Shown: piece by piece, positions 35,762 through 47,604 of the stretch
Numbering within the stretch: the stretch's first letter is position 1
Layout of the letters: the number at the start of each line of letters is the position of its first letter
DNA from: Begonia masoniana
Lineage: Eukaryota; Streptophyta; Magnoliopsida; Cucurbitales; Begoniaceae
DNA: 64,000 bases
NCBI GenBank assembly: GCA_022432975.1
Contig: CM039509.1
Location: forward strand, 3,845,043-3,909,042
Direction: 5' to 3'
The notes under the pieces: model-generated
Database searches by the model: none
Told to the model about the DNA's origin: nothing
What the model saw: the letters and a program-made list of their open reading frames with translations, nothing else
Position numbers and translations under genes: made by a program

Positions 35762-37172
35762 TGATAAGGGTGAATTTTTGGTGGGTTTAGCGAGAAGGAG
35801 AAGAAAGATAGAGAAGAAAGAGAATAACAGAGTTCGTGAATATATTCTGACAAAAAGTAGAGAGATAGAGTGATAAAGAGAGATTAGGTATTCTTTTCTA
35901 TTCCCCCTTCTACATTGGAAATGAATGACATTTTAAAGAAACTAAAAGCAACAATTAACTTCCCACTAATTGACAATTAACTTCCCACTAAACAACAATT
36001 AACTTCCCACTAATCCATAAACGATAATATAGGCTAGGAGTTAGTCTCCACTAATGCACGTATCATTCCCCATCGCTTAAGAATCCTTGTCCACAAGGAT
36101 AAAATCAGGATAAGTTTCAAGGAACGTCAAAATTTCGGGCATGTAAAGAAATTTCGAGTATGGCTTCGGGGTCCCCTGTATCTCTGTCAGCCTCCATATT
36201 GTCACTAGGGCTTGAATGCGATGAATCTTCAAACATGAATAATTGTGGTCTTTCGCAACAATGACCTGAGATAAACTTCTCGTCACAATAATAGCGGAGC
36301 CCCTTTTCTCGATGTTCGCGTGCTTCTTGGGTGATGATTCGGTTAAATGCTGTCGCTGGAGCAATAACTTTCGCCGTCACTTAGTGGGTTGGGGAAGGGC
36401 CAAGTAGGCCAGCGGAGGGGTTGGAGATCGCCTTTGATGTTGGCGAGACAATTGGACCCGATTTCTTTTGGCAACTGGTTCCATTCCTCAATTAATCGAG
36501 TGACGCCAATCGTCTCTGCTAAGGTTCGTGGTTGTTCAGCCCTGTAGATCAGCCTGTAGGGTCTGCGCCGGCGAAACTCAGGAAGGACAGCTTGATGTGG
36601 TGGTGATGGTGGTCAGGGATGGTGGGTGAGCGGCCATTGTTTGGGGACTGAGAAGACGGTCCTGCAACAAAAGGATTGATATCGGACGAATTTCGAGAGG
36701 TTCCCAAGCTTGGAGCTCGGGCAGCACCGCTTGTAAAGCTGCGTGCACTAGATCAAAGTTAGACTCATGGCCAGCTAAAATTTCGTTCACTTCAGTGCGA
36801 AAATTCTGCATTAGATCGACCACGGGTATCCATGAAACCGGTGGTGTATGGGCTCTGATACCACTGATAAGGGTGAATTTTTGGTGGGTTTAGCGGGAAG
36901 GAGAAGAAAGATAGAGAAGAAAGAGAAGAACAGAGTTCGTGAATATATTCTGACAAAAAGTAGAGAGAGAGAGATAGAGTGATAAAGAGAGATTGAGTAT
37001 TATTTTCTATTCCCCTTCTACGTTGGAAATGAATGACATTTTAAAGAAACTAAAAGCAATAATTAACTTCCACTAATTGACAATTAATTTTTCACTAAAC
37101 AACAATTAATTTCCCACTAATCCATAAATGATAATATGGGCTAGGAGTTAGTCTCCACTAATGCACGTATCA
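35762..37172 (-). mobile_element. Small LTR retrotransposon with gag only
   Basis: Two LTRs of 304 and 307 bp (35762-36065 and 36866-37172) begin TGATAAGGGTG and end CACGTATCA on the plus strand. They are highly similar and are flanked by a perfect 5-bp duplication GATCC (35757-35761 and 37173-37177). Immediately inside the right LTR is the minus-strand primer-binding site TGGTATCAGAGCCC (36864-36851). The internal region is only 800 bp, so the element is minus-oriented and depends on another element for reverse transcription and integration. It sits inside the MULE at 34496-37431 and is therefore younger. Confidence 0.95.
36077..36823 (-). pseudogene. Gag remnant inside the small LTR element
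   Basis: Minus-strand frames contain MVDLMQNFRTEVNEIL with helix-like hydrophobic spacing (36823-36578), and further on EKGLRYYCDEKFISGHCC (within 36380-36117). The latter resembles the single Gypsy gag zinc finger of the type C-x2-C-x-E-K-x-GH-x-C, with the first Cys replaced. The frames are broken, and no pol domain is present. Confidence 0.65.
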
Positions 37173-37521
37173 GATCCCCCTCCAGAGATAAGTGTCTAAG
37201 AGCGGGAGCCCGCTCTTTCACAGCAGGATCCCGCTCCAGAAGAAAATAAAGGAGCGGGAGCCCGCTCTCCAAGATCGGGCTCTTGTACAACCAAATTTTA
37301 ATAAACATTTAGACAGCAATGTTTGTTTTGTTAACAAACCATCGTTTAAGAATGATCTTGTTAACGAACATAGTTTAAGGGTGAGTTTGTTAATGATCCT
37401 ATAGTTTAAGAGTTTTTTTTGTTAATTACTCTTCTTTTATTTCTCCTCATCTCTCTTCATTTAGGCCTTGGTTCAAGTCTTTTCAAATTTTTTTTATTTT
37501 ATTTTATTTTATATATATAAT

Positions 37522-38185
37522 GTTTTTCTCTAAATTGATTTATAATCGAACATATCATCATTTACAACATTTGGTAAAAATTATTGTATTTTCATCAATT
37601 ATACAAGCACACACCACATTCTTGAAAAAATGATGATATGTTAACACTTTATTTATAATTTGTAACGTAGCAAATATTGATTGATGCAATTAATCGCTTA
37701 TTTAACTATTTATAATTTATGACATTAATTGTACTAATCAATATTTGTCACGTCAAAAATAAAAATAGAGAGTAGATGTAGTATTACTCTTTTTTAGAAT
37801 AAGATTCGTGTCCATATACCTAGACTCTCGAGGTTGTTGGCAAAGGGTTTTTGTTTTGTTTTTCTCTAAATTGATTTATACTCAACATATCATTATTTAC
37901 ACATTTGGTAAAATTATTGTATTTTCATCAATTATACAAGCACACACCACATTCTTGAAAAAATGATGGTATGTTAACACTTTATTCATAATTCGTAACG
38001 TAGCAAATATTGATTGATGCAGTTAATCGCTTATTTAACTATTTATAATTTATGACTTTAACTGTACTAATCAATGTTTGTCACGTCAAAAAATAAGAAT
38101 AGAGAGTAGATGTAGTATTACTCTTTTTTAGAATAACACTCATGTCCATATACCTGGACTCTCGAGGTTGTTGGCAAAGAGATGT
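37522..38185. repeat. 336-bp tandem duplication
   Basis: Two head-to-tail copies start GTTTTTCTCTAAATTGATTT at 37522 and 37858. Each ends with ACTCTCGAGGTTGTTGGCAAAG. They differ by only a few substitutions and small indels. The sequence is non-coding. Confidence 0.9.
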
Positions 38186-39246
38186 TTGTTGTTTGTTGCT
38201 CATATATGGTTATTTCTTCATCTTTGAAAAGATATGCCTTCTACCTCCACACGTCATTATAAATTTGATCTTATATTATAATGTATTGAACAAATGTTAG
38301 TAATAACAAGGAATGTGATTTGATTATTTACAATATTCATTACACGTGAATATTTAATTTTTCGAATGAAGTAGTTTTTGATGGTGCGGGAATTTGAACT
38401 TGGTGTTTTGATTCCGTGATAATAAGCCTCGTTATTGAACCGAACCGGATCACCTTGTTACGAGGCTTTGAGGCTCATGTCTGGTCCATGTCTTATAGTA
38501 TAAATACTTAACTAGATAAACGTTCAGGTATAGACCAAAATGATTAGTCCAAAGTCTAGTCAGTCCATTAGAAAGACCATTAACCTATCTTTGGCCTAAT
38601 TCTTTTCCCTTTATTTTTTTCACTATCTCAAACTGCAAGAGTTGTCAAAAGTCGAAGACAAGTCTTGTGACAACATGGAGGTGGTTGGATTTCAAATAGA
38701 AACATCAGGTCGAACGACTCGGTGCTCGGAGAGTACTCGAGTCCAATGACACGCCTTCATGTCCGAGCACCGAGTCCAATGACACGCCTTCATGACCTGT
38801 ATCTGGGAGTGAGAAAGAATTTTTTGGGATCAGATCATTCGACTCGAAGTTTCTGTTTAACTTCACTTTTAAGTTGCGATAGTTTTGAATGGACAGATTT
38901 GTAAGACAGACTTATGATATGACAATTTGTTCATTAATTTTAATTTTTTTTAAATTACTTTGCGTTGTGACATGTAATTTACTTTCTAAATTTAGATTGA
39001 TTGAAAGTTCATAATCTATTTTTAATTTTTAATTTTTTTTTTTTGTATTTTACTATAATTAAACTTAGACATACGTCAAATGCCAAGTATAATGACAAAC
39101 AGAAAAGGTGTAAGAAGCGTTGTATGAAAGAAAGACAGGCTTCCACGTCAGCGACAGCCACACGAAATACCTTCACCTTCTTATCGTCTCGAACTTTCTT
39201 CTAGTACTCGAACTTAGGCGTTGCTCTTGTGATCGGCGAAAGCAAA
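38186..39246. other. Intergenic region upstream of the rubredoxin-like gene
   Basis: No gene was found. A short phrase, GAGTCCAATGACACGCCTTCAT, occurs twice at about 38740 and 38770. A CACGTCA core at about 39143, roughly 100 bp before the start codon, could be a bZIP-type site, but this is weak. Confidence 0.4.
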
Positions 39247-40165
39247 ATGGCGCTGCATTTGCAACCACATGCCTCCGTCGCCGCCCCACTCTCGCCGCCG
39301 GGCGCTTCCAATGCTGGCTTGCTTCGGCCGTTCAATCGCCTTGCTCTGGGATCTTCATTTTTATCTCGTTCGATGAATCTTCCCTTTCCTTCTCCTTTTC
39401 TTCCTCCTCTGGACAGGCAGCATCGTCGTCCTGCTTCTGCTCCTCGCCCTAAATTCTCCATGCGAGTTGCTTCCAAGCAAGCCTATATTTGTCGCGATTG
39501 CGGGTAATTCGTTCAATCGCCTCCATCTCTCTCGATCTTTCTTCAATTTCTTCAACTCTAAAGTTGCGACAGGAATAGTGTAATGGTGTGATTTGTATTG
39601 AGGCAGGTACATTTACAACGATCGAACTCCGTTTGAGAAACTACAAGATGGTTACTTCTGTCCTGGTAATTCGTTCATTTTTCTTCCAACTTCTTCATTT
39701 TTTTTATATTTTAATCGATAGAAAATTGCGTGATTATCTGGGATTTTGAGGCAATCAACCCAGTGCTCTTAAACTCTTCCTTAATAAATCAAATTAAAGA
39801 GTGGATTTCAATATATTTGTGCCCCTCTGCTTATGTTATGCTTATTCTATTGCTTCCATTTCCATTGACGACAGTTTGTGGTGCTCCCAAACGACGGTTT
39901 AAGCCATACACGCCGGCAGTGACGAAAAATGCAAACGAGAAAGACGTGAGAAAGGCGAGAAAAGCGCAACTTCAGCAAGACGAAGCCATTGGGTAAGACA
40001 AAACTCTCGGCTAAATAAATACCTCAGAATGCATCTATGAGATCGATAGTGTATGACCTTATACTTTCTAAAATTGGATTCCACAGGAGGGCACTGCCTG
40101 TTGCCATTGTTGTTGGACTGGCTGCATTAGCAGGTCTGTTCTTGTACATCAACAGCAATTTCTAG
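39247..40165 (+). CDS. Rubredoxin-like plastid membrane protein
   Basis: Four exons are inferred (39247-39503, 39607-39665, 39875-39992, 40087-40165) and give a 170-residue protein with an intact frame. Residues 1 to about 75 are rich in Ser, Pro, Leu and Arg and lack acidic residues, typical of a chloroplast transit peptide. The rubredoxin fold follows with both metal-binding knuckles, CRDCGYIYND and CPVCGAPKRRF, separated by TPFEKLQDGYF. The C-terminus is a basic linker (KDVRKARKAQLQQDEA) and one hydrophobic helix (VAIVVGLAALAGLFLYI). A membrane-anchored iron-sulphur electron carrier facing the stroma is the likely picture, since related plant proteins are thylakoid-associated. It ends about 220 bp from the stop of the convergent dehydrogenase gene. 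Confidence 0.95.
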
Positions 40166-40389
40166 GATCTCTAAGCTTCACGTTTTGTAAGTGCTGCTCT
40201 GTTTTATTGTTCGATAAATGGACAGTCTTGTAACATTTTACACCATTTCCATGCATGGTTTTCCTCAATTTATGCTTAATTCACACTTACTCTCCCATTG
40301 TGGTTTCTACTATTTCAATTAGTCAATTGAATCGTCTTGTTCGTCTGCATTTTAAACGAAGGGATTTGCCAATTAAGTAACGACGAAAC

Positions 40390-42332
40390 TTACCAGACTA
40401 TGACGTTCATACTCTTCTTGAACATCAAAATATTATCATTTAGGTGCGTGTAATTTTCGGACAAACTGTATGTCAGAAACTTATTTCGTGTCTCTCGGCA
40501 AAAATTTTGCCAGGTCACTGCCTGGTCAGGAAGTAAGACAAGCCAAACTCCAGTGTCGGCCCCTTCCACGGCTGAAATATTCCCGGCAAATCCTGTCATG
40601 GCAGTCTTTACCCAACCGGGGCAGTAACAATTGATAAAGATTTTTTGACCTTCTGGTCGATCCGAGAGAATCCTTGCCTTCCACCTCGTATATGCATTGA
40701 CTGCAACCTTCGAAACCGAGTAGTCCGTGCACAATAGAGGCCATCCGCCTGATGTCCAAGTGTCTTCTTCTACTTGCTTTAAAAAGTTACATACCATGCT
40801 ATCAATGAGTTCCTCCGAAAGTAAATCGACATCGCCGAGTTGTTCCCTCAGGCTTGTGTTCTCCACTTTCTGAAAGTGAAATTGCGATAAAGTTAAGTAC
40901 GAACAATCATCAACGATAGTCTTAACTCTCTGCAAATAAACCTTTCGTCTACACAATTTGCGAAGAAAACTTACTTTTAACCCGAAGAAATTCCAAAAAA
41001 TGAGTTATCGATCGAAATGCTCTGAATTTTCAAGTTAATCATAAACGAAAAGGAGTACGAGTACTAATTTCCAACCATTTATATGCCCCATAGTCTACAA
41101 ATCTTACTATTTGTACTTTTTTATGGTGAAACCATTGAGATTTGGGGTTTGAAATGAGAGGAGATTGGTAAGAACAATGAAAAAAAATAATATTTGTTCT
41201 CAAAATTCGATCTGAATCCGGCCTGAAAAGAAAGAATGCGATGAAGGATGAATACAAACATTCTACTTACATTTCGTCTGCCATTTAATTTGCCTAATCG
41301 GGAGGTGATGTTAACAATTCGACCGCCCGCGCTAGAAGGTTTAATCAATGGGATCATAGCATCGATCACATTTTTCGTACCGAAATAATTGGTCTTGATA
41401 ACTTTCTTCGAAAATTCAACAGAATTATCCGATCCAAGATTGAAATTCACACCCGCATTATTTATCTGCAAAATGTAAGAAATACCAATTTGTAACCTTA
41501 TTTCGGTCGAAAATTGTATCAACATAACATTCGAGAAACACAATCAAATTAACAGCAATTTTACCAGAATATCTAGACCCCCATAAGTTTTCTGTAACCA
41601 ATCAGCAAAATTCTTGATCGATAGAGGGTCGATAACGTCTAGTTGATGAAAGGCCACATCGAGACCTCCTTCCTGCAAAACCTTAGTTGCCTCGAGGCCG
41701 ACACTGCTGTCTCTCGATGTCAATATGACTTTCAGTCCATGCATAGCAAGCTGTCGGGAAATCTCAAATCCGATCCCTCTATTACCTCCGGTGACCACCG
41801 CAATGGTCTCCTTTGACCACCACCTAGAAGAACACATGAGAGATATGTCACTCCTTGCACTTCGACTACTCTAATGGTGATGAAGTTAAGTCACCATATA
41901 ATCTAATTGTATATACATGTCCGGTTTGGTTCCTGGTCCACACTGTGGAAACCAAGATGTTCTTTCCTGTCTGTTTTCCTTTCCAAAACCGGACCTAGCC
42001 AAACCAAACAGCCACGACAATAAACGGTGCCCATTTCAACTAATTCAATCAAGCCCTAAATATGAACCCTAAGTAAAACATTGATTTTGAATTTAAGATA
42101 AAGCCAATTTAATAGAATTGCCTCAACAGGTTAATACAACTTAACCCAGGAAGGATTTCATTTCAAGGAATGAAACGCAAAATAGAAAGATTGATACACT
42201 GGAAAGTGAAGAATGAATTTACTTCAATGCATTTTTAGGTATGTAGTCTGACCTCTGGTGATCGGAATAGGGGATCGTCCGGAGAAGCGATATTTCTTGC
42301 AGCCTCTTCTCCCGTCGTTCCTTCCGCCCCAT
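40390..42332 (-). CDS. Short-chain dehydrogenase/reductase (carbonyl-reductase-like), altered C-terminus
   Basis: Four exons on the minus strand are inferred: 42332-42253 (MGRKERREKRLQEISL), 41823-41565, 41465-41271 and 40869-40390. They join in frame into 337 residues. The Rossmann cofactor motif is TGGNRGIG. It is followed by LTSRD, a Q-L-D-V block (typical of NADPH users), the structural NNAG, the catalytic Ser region NITSRLGKL, and the active-site YSVSK (YxxxK). The family includes carbonyl, menthone and salutaridine reductases. The substrate cannot be read from sequence. The family usually ends shortly after PDQAVTG with a FAER-type tail. Here one extra base near 40509-40515 shifts the frame after PDQAVT, replacing about 14 conserved residues with about 36 unrelated ones. 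This is either a sequencing error or a real new C-terminus. Confidence 0.9.
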
Positions 42333-43735
42333 CTCTTCTCAAATCCAAACCAGGGAAAGATCGGAAATGGGGACTCAAATGAATAACAGTGAGAGAAAAT
42401 CCATCAGCTAATGGCGCAGAATCATGATCCACAACGAACGAAATTGACGGATGGATGGCGTGGAACCTCATGGTCAAAGTTTGGGGCCGATGTTTAAGCC
42501 CCCCAAATCGATTAATTTGGAGAATTGCCAACACAAATTTGTAAGTACAGATGTCGGATGGTTGGGAGGACGAAACCCTCAGATATCTCTGATTGTGATT
42601 GTGGATTAGACTATCCAAAATTAACAACAACGTTAATTTCGATCGAACTATGTTCCCAATTTTGGATGCTGATGATCCAGACAACCCCCTCCCAATCACC
42701 CCAATTCATTCGTGCGTCGTGTGCGTCTTCAAGGGTAAGAAATAAGCCAATTAATAAATTATGAGCTAAAATAAAGCATAATAATTAAGATAAATTAAGA
42801 TATCTTTATTACATAATAATTAAGAAAAATTATAATATCTTTATTACATAAATTATTGAATGTCGCATAAAATAAACTTAGAAGTGTAAAATTAAACGAT
42901 GAAGCTAACACAATACCCAAATTTAAACTTAAAGAGTGTAGAAATTTTATATTCGTTAATGAAATATTGTGGTATCGTTGATGAAGAATATGGTCGGTTA
43001 AAAACAACTTTTCTTCAAACCTTACGAGAAAATTGATTAGAAAAAACACGAGTATCAAGTTATTCCAAAGTAATCATTTGGGTCGTTGTTATTTTGTGAC
43101 TTTAAAACAAAATGTCATGCGAGGTGCACGAATAAATTGAACGATTTTTTATTGAGATTTACAACGTATGTCTACCGACCTAGCCCAAATAGAATTCATG
43201 TCACAACGAACTTTAACAATCTTCACATTGACATGAATTCTATGAAGAAAATCCATGACTTTTGCTTGTCAGCCCAGCCCAAAAATAAATTCAAAACCTA
43301 AAATTCTGACAATTTTCACCTCAAAACGAATGATGTTGTAATGAATCAATCTTCAAATTTTTCTCTTCCACATAAGCCCCTGATAGACCACCTCACTAAC
43401 TGATGTTGATTAGGTTTAAAAACATTTAAATTACGATGATGACATCTTCAAATCCCATAAAACGTCGTCCAAATCTTAGCGAGTATATCTCGTATCTAAA
43501 CATATCATATCAAATATGTTCTTCAAACCTTTGTAATTCTACTATAATGAAATATCGAATCTTGACTCAAAAATGGAAGATCTACTTCAAAGATCTCATC
43601 GCCCCAATAAAACACATTTTTTCACAAAAAATTTGACACAATCAATGGCTTCAATAAAATATTCACTCTTAAATTGAAGTGGAAAATCATGAATATCACA
43701 AGATTTCAAATGATATCCCCAAAATTCAAATATTT
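42333..43735. other. Upstream region of the dehydrogenase and AT-rich spacer
   Basis: 42333-42700 is likely promoter and 5' UTR of the minus-strand dehydrogenase. The remainder is AT-rich and shows no gene. The phrase CCCAAATAGAATTC near 43171 recurs near 45941, suggesting dispersed repeat sequence. Confidence 0.4.
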
Positions 43736-43749
43736 TGTGATAACAAAAC

Positions 43750-45085
43750 TGTTAACTTAAAATGAGTTTAAGATTATGAGTTTTTGATGATGTTTAATTA
43801 TAATGTGTTTAACGAAAATATTTTTTATAATGATGGATGATAAAACTTAAGGAATAAATGTTTTTGCAAATACCTAAAATGAGAATGCCCTTGAAGAAGG
43901 GTATTTAGTACTAATGAAGTTTATCAAGTGTGTAATAGCTATAAGAAAGAAAATCAGTTTGGAGTACTTCAAGTGTCGACCGAACTTCTGAAGGAATGGA
44001 GACAGAGGAAATTCGAGTGTCGACCCCAAATGCGAGTGTCGTCCCCAAGCGCAAATAGAAGCAAAATAAGTGTCGACCGATAAATGAAAGTGTCAACTGA
44101 ACTTGTGAAGGAATGAAGACAGAGGAAATTTGAGTGTCGACCCCAAGCACAAACAGAAGCAAATCAAGTGTCGACCGCAAAATTCAAGTGTCGACCAAAC
44201 TTGTGAAGAAATGGAGACAGAGAAGAATCGAGTGTCGACCCCGAGTGCAAACAAGCTAATCAAGTGTCGACTTGATTTTACAAGTGTCGACACTTGAATA
44301 CAAAGAAGACTGAAGTGTCGACCACATTTTAGAATATTTCAATTAAAACATATTTCAACGGATAAATCAGTTAACTCCAAAGGTAACAAAGTGTCGACCC
44401 ATGTTCCAAGGTGTCGACCAGATCTATTCACAACGGTCTTTTTTCTACGTTAAATGGTAACAAGGTGTCGACCAATTGCAAGACAGGTCGACCACTTGAT
44501 GACAGAATTCAAAAGGAGTATAAATTGAAGAATGAAAATTTTGAAGAAATATGTTTAGCTGATCAAAAAGTTTTCTCTCAACTCTCAAGAACGTACATTT
44601 GCGATTACTCTTCAATCCTCCACTTCTCTCAAAGATAGAACACTTGAGATATCTTTATTGAGAGAATGTGTCTTAAGCTTTACTTAAAAACTTTACTTGG
44701 GAAGTTGTAAAAGGGTGAATCTCTTTGAGTGAGATTGTAAAGGCAGTTGATGGAAGTCCGTGAAGTTCAATCAATGGTGTAAAGGCAGTTGATTGACGTC
44801 CATGAAGTTCAATCAAAGATTTTCGTGGAAGAGAAGATAAGAATCTTCAAGGGGATCTCTTGGAGCAGGGACGTAAGCAAAGTTGGCCGAACCGCGTAAA
44901 TAATCTCGGTGTCTATTTCTCTTTACCCTTAACTCTTTACTTGTTTATGATTGCATTCATCTCGTCAACTTAATTTGATATCATTAAGTTTACACACTTT
45001 AGAGTAAACAGTTAATTTGATTGTGATCACAATTAATAAGGATTATAGGAAGCGAAAAACCTAATTCACCCCCCTCTTAGGTAAA
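43750..45085 (+). mobile_element. Copia-type solo LTR with GTGTCGACC motif cluster
   Basis: The right part contains hallmarks of plant SIRE/Maximus-class Copia LTR ends: GATCTCTTGGAGCAGGGACG, then GGCCGAACCGCGTAAAT, then CCTAATTCACCCCCCTCTTAGG near 45060-45082. No gag or pol follows, so it looks like a solo or broken LTR. The exact ends are uncertain. Between 43970 and 44490 the phrase GTGTCGACC occurs about a dozen times in loosely repeated 60-110 bp units that also share GGAATGGAGACAGAGGAAAT. Confidence 0.65.
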
Positions 45086-46043
45086 AACGATCCTACAAAA
45101 ACAACCCCTAAATCAAATCAAATCTAATAACCAAAAATATCGCATATATTACGAAATTCAAACCTCATTTGAATTTCAACCAACAAAACAATCTCCAATC
45201 TTAAGATATTCTCGGGATTCCAAATATGACCCAAATCATCAAATTTAATCTTTCAAAACCTTTCAAAAACCACAAGAGTTTTCAACCATTTTTATCTTTG
45301 GCAAAAATTCAACTTTGCGAAGTACACTCTCGTGTCAGCCTCAATAGAATGGCTTGACAATGAGAATGGAGAACAATGATTTAAATTTGTGGTGACCGAC
45401 GATGAATAGAAAAAAGCCTCCAACGACGAACTTGTTGCTTGAAGGGACCATGACTTCGGCAAACTCAAAACAGGAGAAAAAGGAGCTTTCATGACATATA
45501 GGGCAACTCTTTATAATGGCGACTAGACGATAGAGAAGAACAAATCTTCATGAACGACACAAATGACATGGGGAATAATTTTTCTTCTTTTTCCCAAAAA
45601 ACTGTAATTTTTTCTAAAAATTATGAAAACCTTGGTCGATACCGAACGACTGGAGAGAATTGATGTTTCGACAAACTTCGAAACCAGGACTCTATATTTT
45701 CTCTTTCAACCAGACTCTGGTACCACTTGTTGAAAATTAAATGATAATCAAAAAAAGAAAATACGATTTGAGACACTAGATTTACGTGAAAAAACTCTTT
45801 CGAAAAAAAATCATGGGCATAGAAATAAATCTACTATGAAGATCAAAATACAATCGCAAGTTTTACGAGTCTATCTTACATGAATTTATAAAGAAAGCAA
45901 AACCTTAATTGACATCTACAATGCAGGTGTACCGGCTTGACCCAAATAGAATTCGGGTTATACCGAACTGTAACATATAATACATACATACAAATGTACA
46001 TATACATTGTATATATGTATGTATTATATATGCACGGTTATGC
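45086..46043. other. Spacer with a possible LTR/PBS trace
   Basis: At 45710-45740 the minus strand reads CAACAAGTGGTACCAGAGTC, which resembles an LTR end with a degenerate primer-binding site, so part of this gap may be retroelement debris. Around 45975-46032 lies a TATATATGTATGTATTATATAT stretch that could serve the downstream PPR gene. Confidence 0.35.
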
Positions 46044-47604
46044 ATGTTTACGTATATACAAAAATTCATTAGGCGTTGCTCAATGCTCCAACCAATGGGG
46101 GTTGCAAGTGGAAATGGAGGTGTAAAAGAATGCAGGAGCATCAAGCAGCTCCACCAACTTCACTCTCACTCCATTGTTTCCGGCCTCCTTCTCCTCTCTC
46201 CCCTCTCCATTTCCCGTTTTCTGTCCGATCTTCTCTACTCTTTCACTGCCCTCCTCCCTTCCTCCTCCTCATCCTCCGTCTTACTCTGCTACGCTCTCTC
46301 TCTTTTCAACTCCATTCCTGTCCTACTTCCAAGCAACTTCCGCGGCAATGGCTCTTTCTTCTTGTCAACCTTCTGCTACAACAATATCATCAGGGCCCAT
46401 ATTCTTCTATCTTCCCCTCTCCCTGCCCTTCTTCTCTTCCGCCGTATGCGCCGCCGCCTTGTTCCTCCAGACTTCCACACTTTCCCTTTTGCCCTCAAGG
46501 CCTGCTCCCACCTCCGATCCCTTTCCACCGCACAAACCCTTCATGCGCAGGCGTTTCAGCTAGGTTTATCGGAAGATTTATACTTCCAGAATTCTCTTAT
46601 CCACTGTTTATTCAATTCTGGGTCGCCTTGATTTTGCTCGCCAATTGATTGATCAGAGCAATTACAATGATGCTGTTTCTTACAATGCATTGCTCGATGG
46701 CCTTGTCAAGGCCGGAGATATTGCCAAAGCACGCCACCTGTTCAACGATATGCCAATGAGAGATGCAGTGTCCTGGGGAACTATTTTAGCAGGATATGTT
46801 CGTGAAAAACAGTACGGAGAGACCGTCAGCCTCTTTAATCAGATGGTTTTTTCACATTTTAAGCCGGATAATGTCTCGATTGTTGCTAGTCTATCTGCTT
46901 GTACTGAGCTTGGGGAGCTCAAGCTAGGGAAGGCCATTCATGGTTATATTACACGCAGATGGATCCGAATTGACGCCTTTTTAGCGACTGCTTTGGTAGA
47001 CTTGCATGCAAAGTGTGGGTGCCTTGAGATTGCAAGGGACATTTTCGAGTCTAGTCCAGAAAAGAATTTGTTCACTTGGAATGCCATGCTTGTTGGGTAT
47101 GCATTACATGGAGGAGGCAGCCTGGTAATTGATCTTTTTTCAAGAATGATAGATGCAAAAATTAAACCAGATGGCATAAGTTTCGTCGGAGTTTTGGTTG
47201 CTTGTAGTCATGCAGGTTTAGTCGATGAAGCTCGAAAGCTTTTCAGTGAGATGGAAGTCGTCTATGGAGTCCCTCGGGAGCTCAAGCATTATGGGTGCAT
47301 GGCCGATTTGTTGGGGAGGACAGGAATGGTGGAAGAAGCGGAGGAGATGATAAGGAGAATGCCATTGAGAGGGGACGTGTTTGTTTGGGGTGGTTTACTT
47401 GGAGGATGCTGCATTCATGGCGATGTTATGATTGCTAAGAAAGCAGCTCAGCAAGTGTTGGAGTTGAAGCCTGAAGATAGTGGAGCGTATTCGGCTTTGG
47501 CAAATATTTATGCCAATGCAGAGCAATGGGAAGAAGTGTTGGATGTTAGGAGCTCCATAAGTAAAATGAGGGTCAAGAGGAATGCTGGTTCTAGTTTGAT
47601 ATGA
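46044..47604 (+). CDS. Pentatricopeptide repeat (PPR) protein, E class, frameshifted
   Basis: This is a single-exon gene, as usual for PLS-type PPRs. The first frame (46044 to about 46620) starts with a poorly defined N-terminus (Met codons at 46044, 46083 and 46095) and contains CRSIKQLHQLHSHSIVSGLL and a first set of PPR motifs ending FQNSLIHCLFNSG. The second frame continues with LDFARQ, NDAVSYNALLDGLVKAGD, RDAVSWGTILAGYVREKQ, DAFLATALVDLHAKCGCLE, NLFTWNAMLVGYALHGGG and an E motif (DVFVWGGLLGGCCIHGD to VKRNAGSSLI). No DYW domain follows. The two halves are offset by one base at the GGG of 46620-46622. PPR proteins of this class act in organelle RNA metabolism, often editing. The target cannot be predicted here. 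Confidence 0.88.

Larger units (their letters stand above)
34496..37431. mobile_element. Non-autonomous MULE carrying a nested LTR element
   Basis: The ends are inverted repeats of at least 150 bp, starting GGGTAATTAACAAAA (left) and finishing TTGTTAATTACTC (right). A perfect 9-bp duplication TTCTTTTAT flanks them (34487-34495 and 37432-37440), as expected for a Mutator-like insertion. Inverted similarity continues further in: 34790-34890 matches 35560-35660 inverted. Short palindromes of the form GAGCGGGAKCCCGCTC recur through both arms. No transposase is present. Subtracting the nested LTR element leaves about 1.5 kb. Confidence 0.9.

Noticed and set aside
36851..36864. tRNA-Met gene fragment
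   Set aside because: Only the 14-nt complement of the tRNA 3' end is present, directly inside an LTR, so it is a primer-binding site.
39201..39476. Antisense open frame opposite rubredoxin exon 1
   Set aside because: It is a shadow of the transit-peptide exon. It has no family signature, and the sense strand has a complete four-exon gene.
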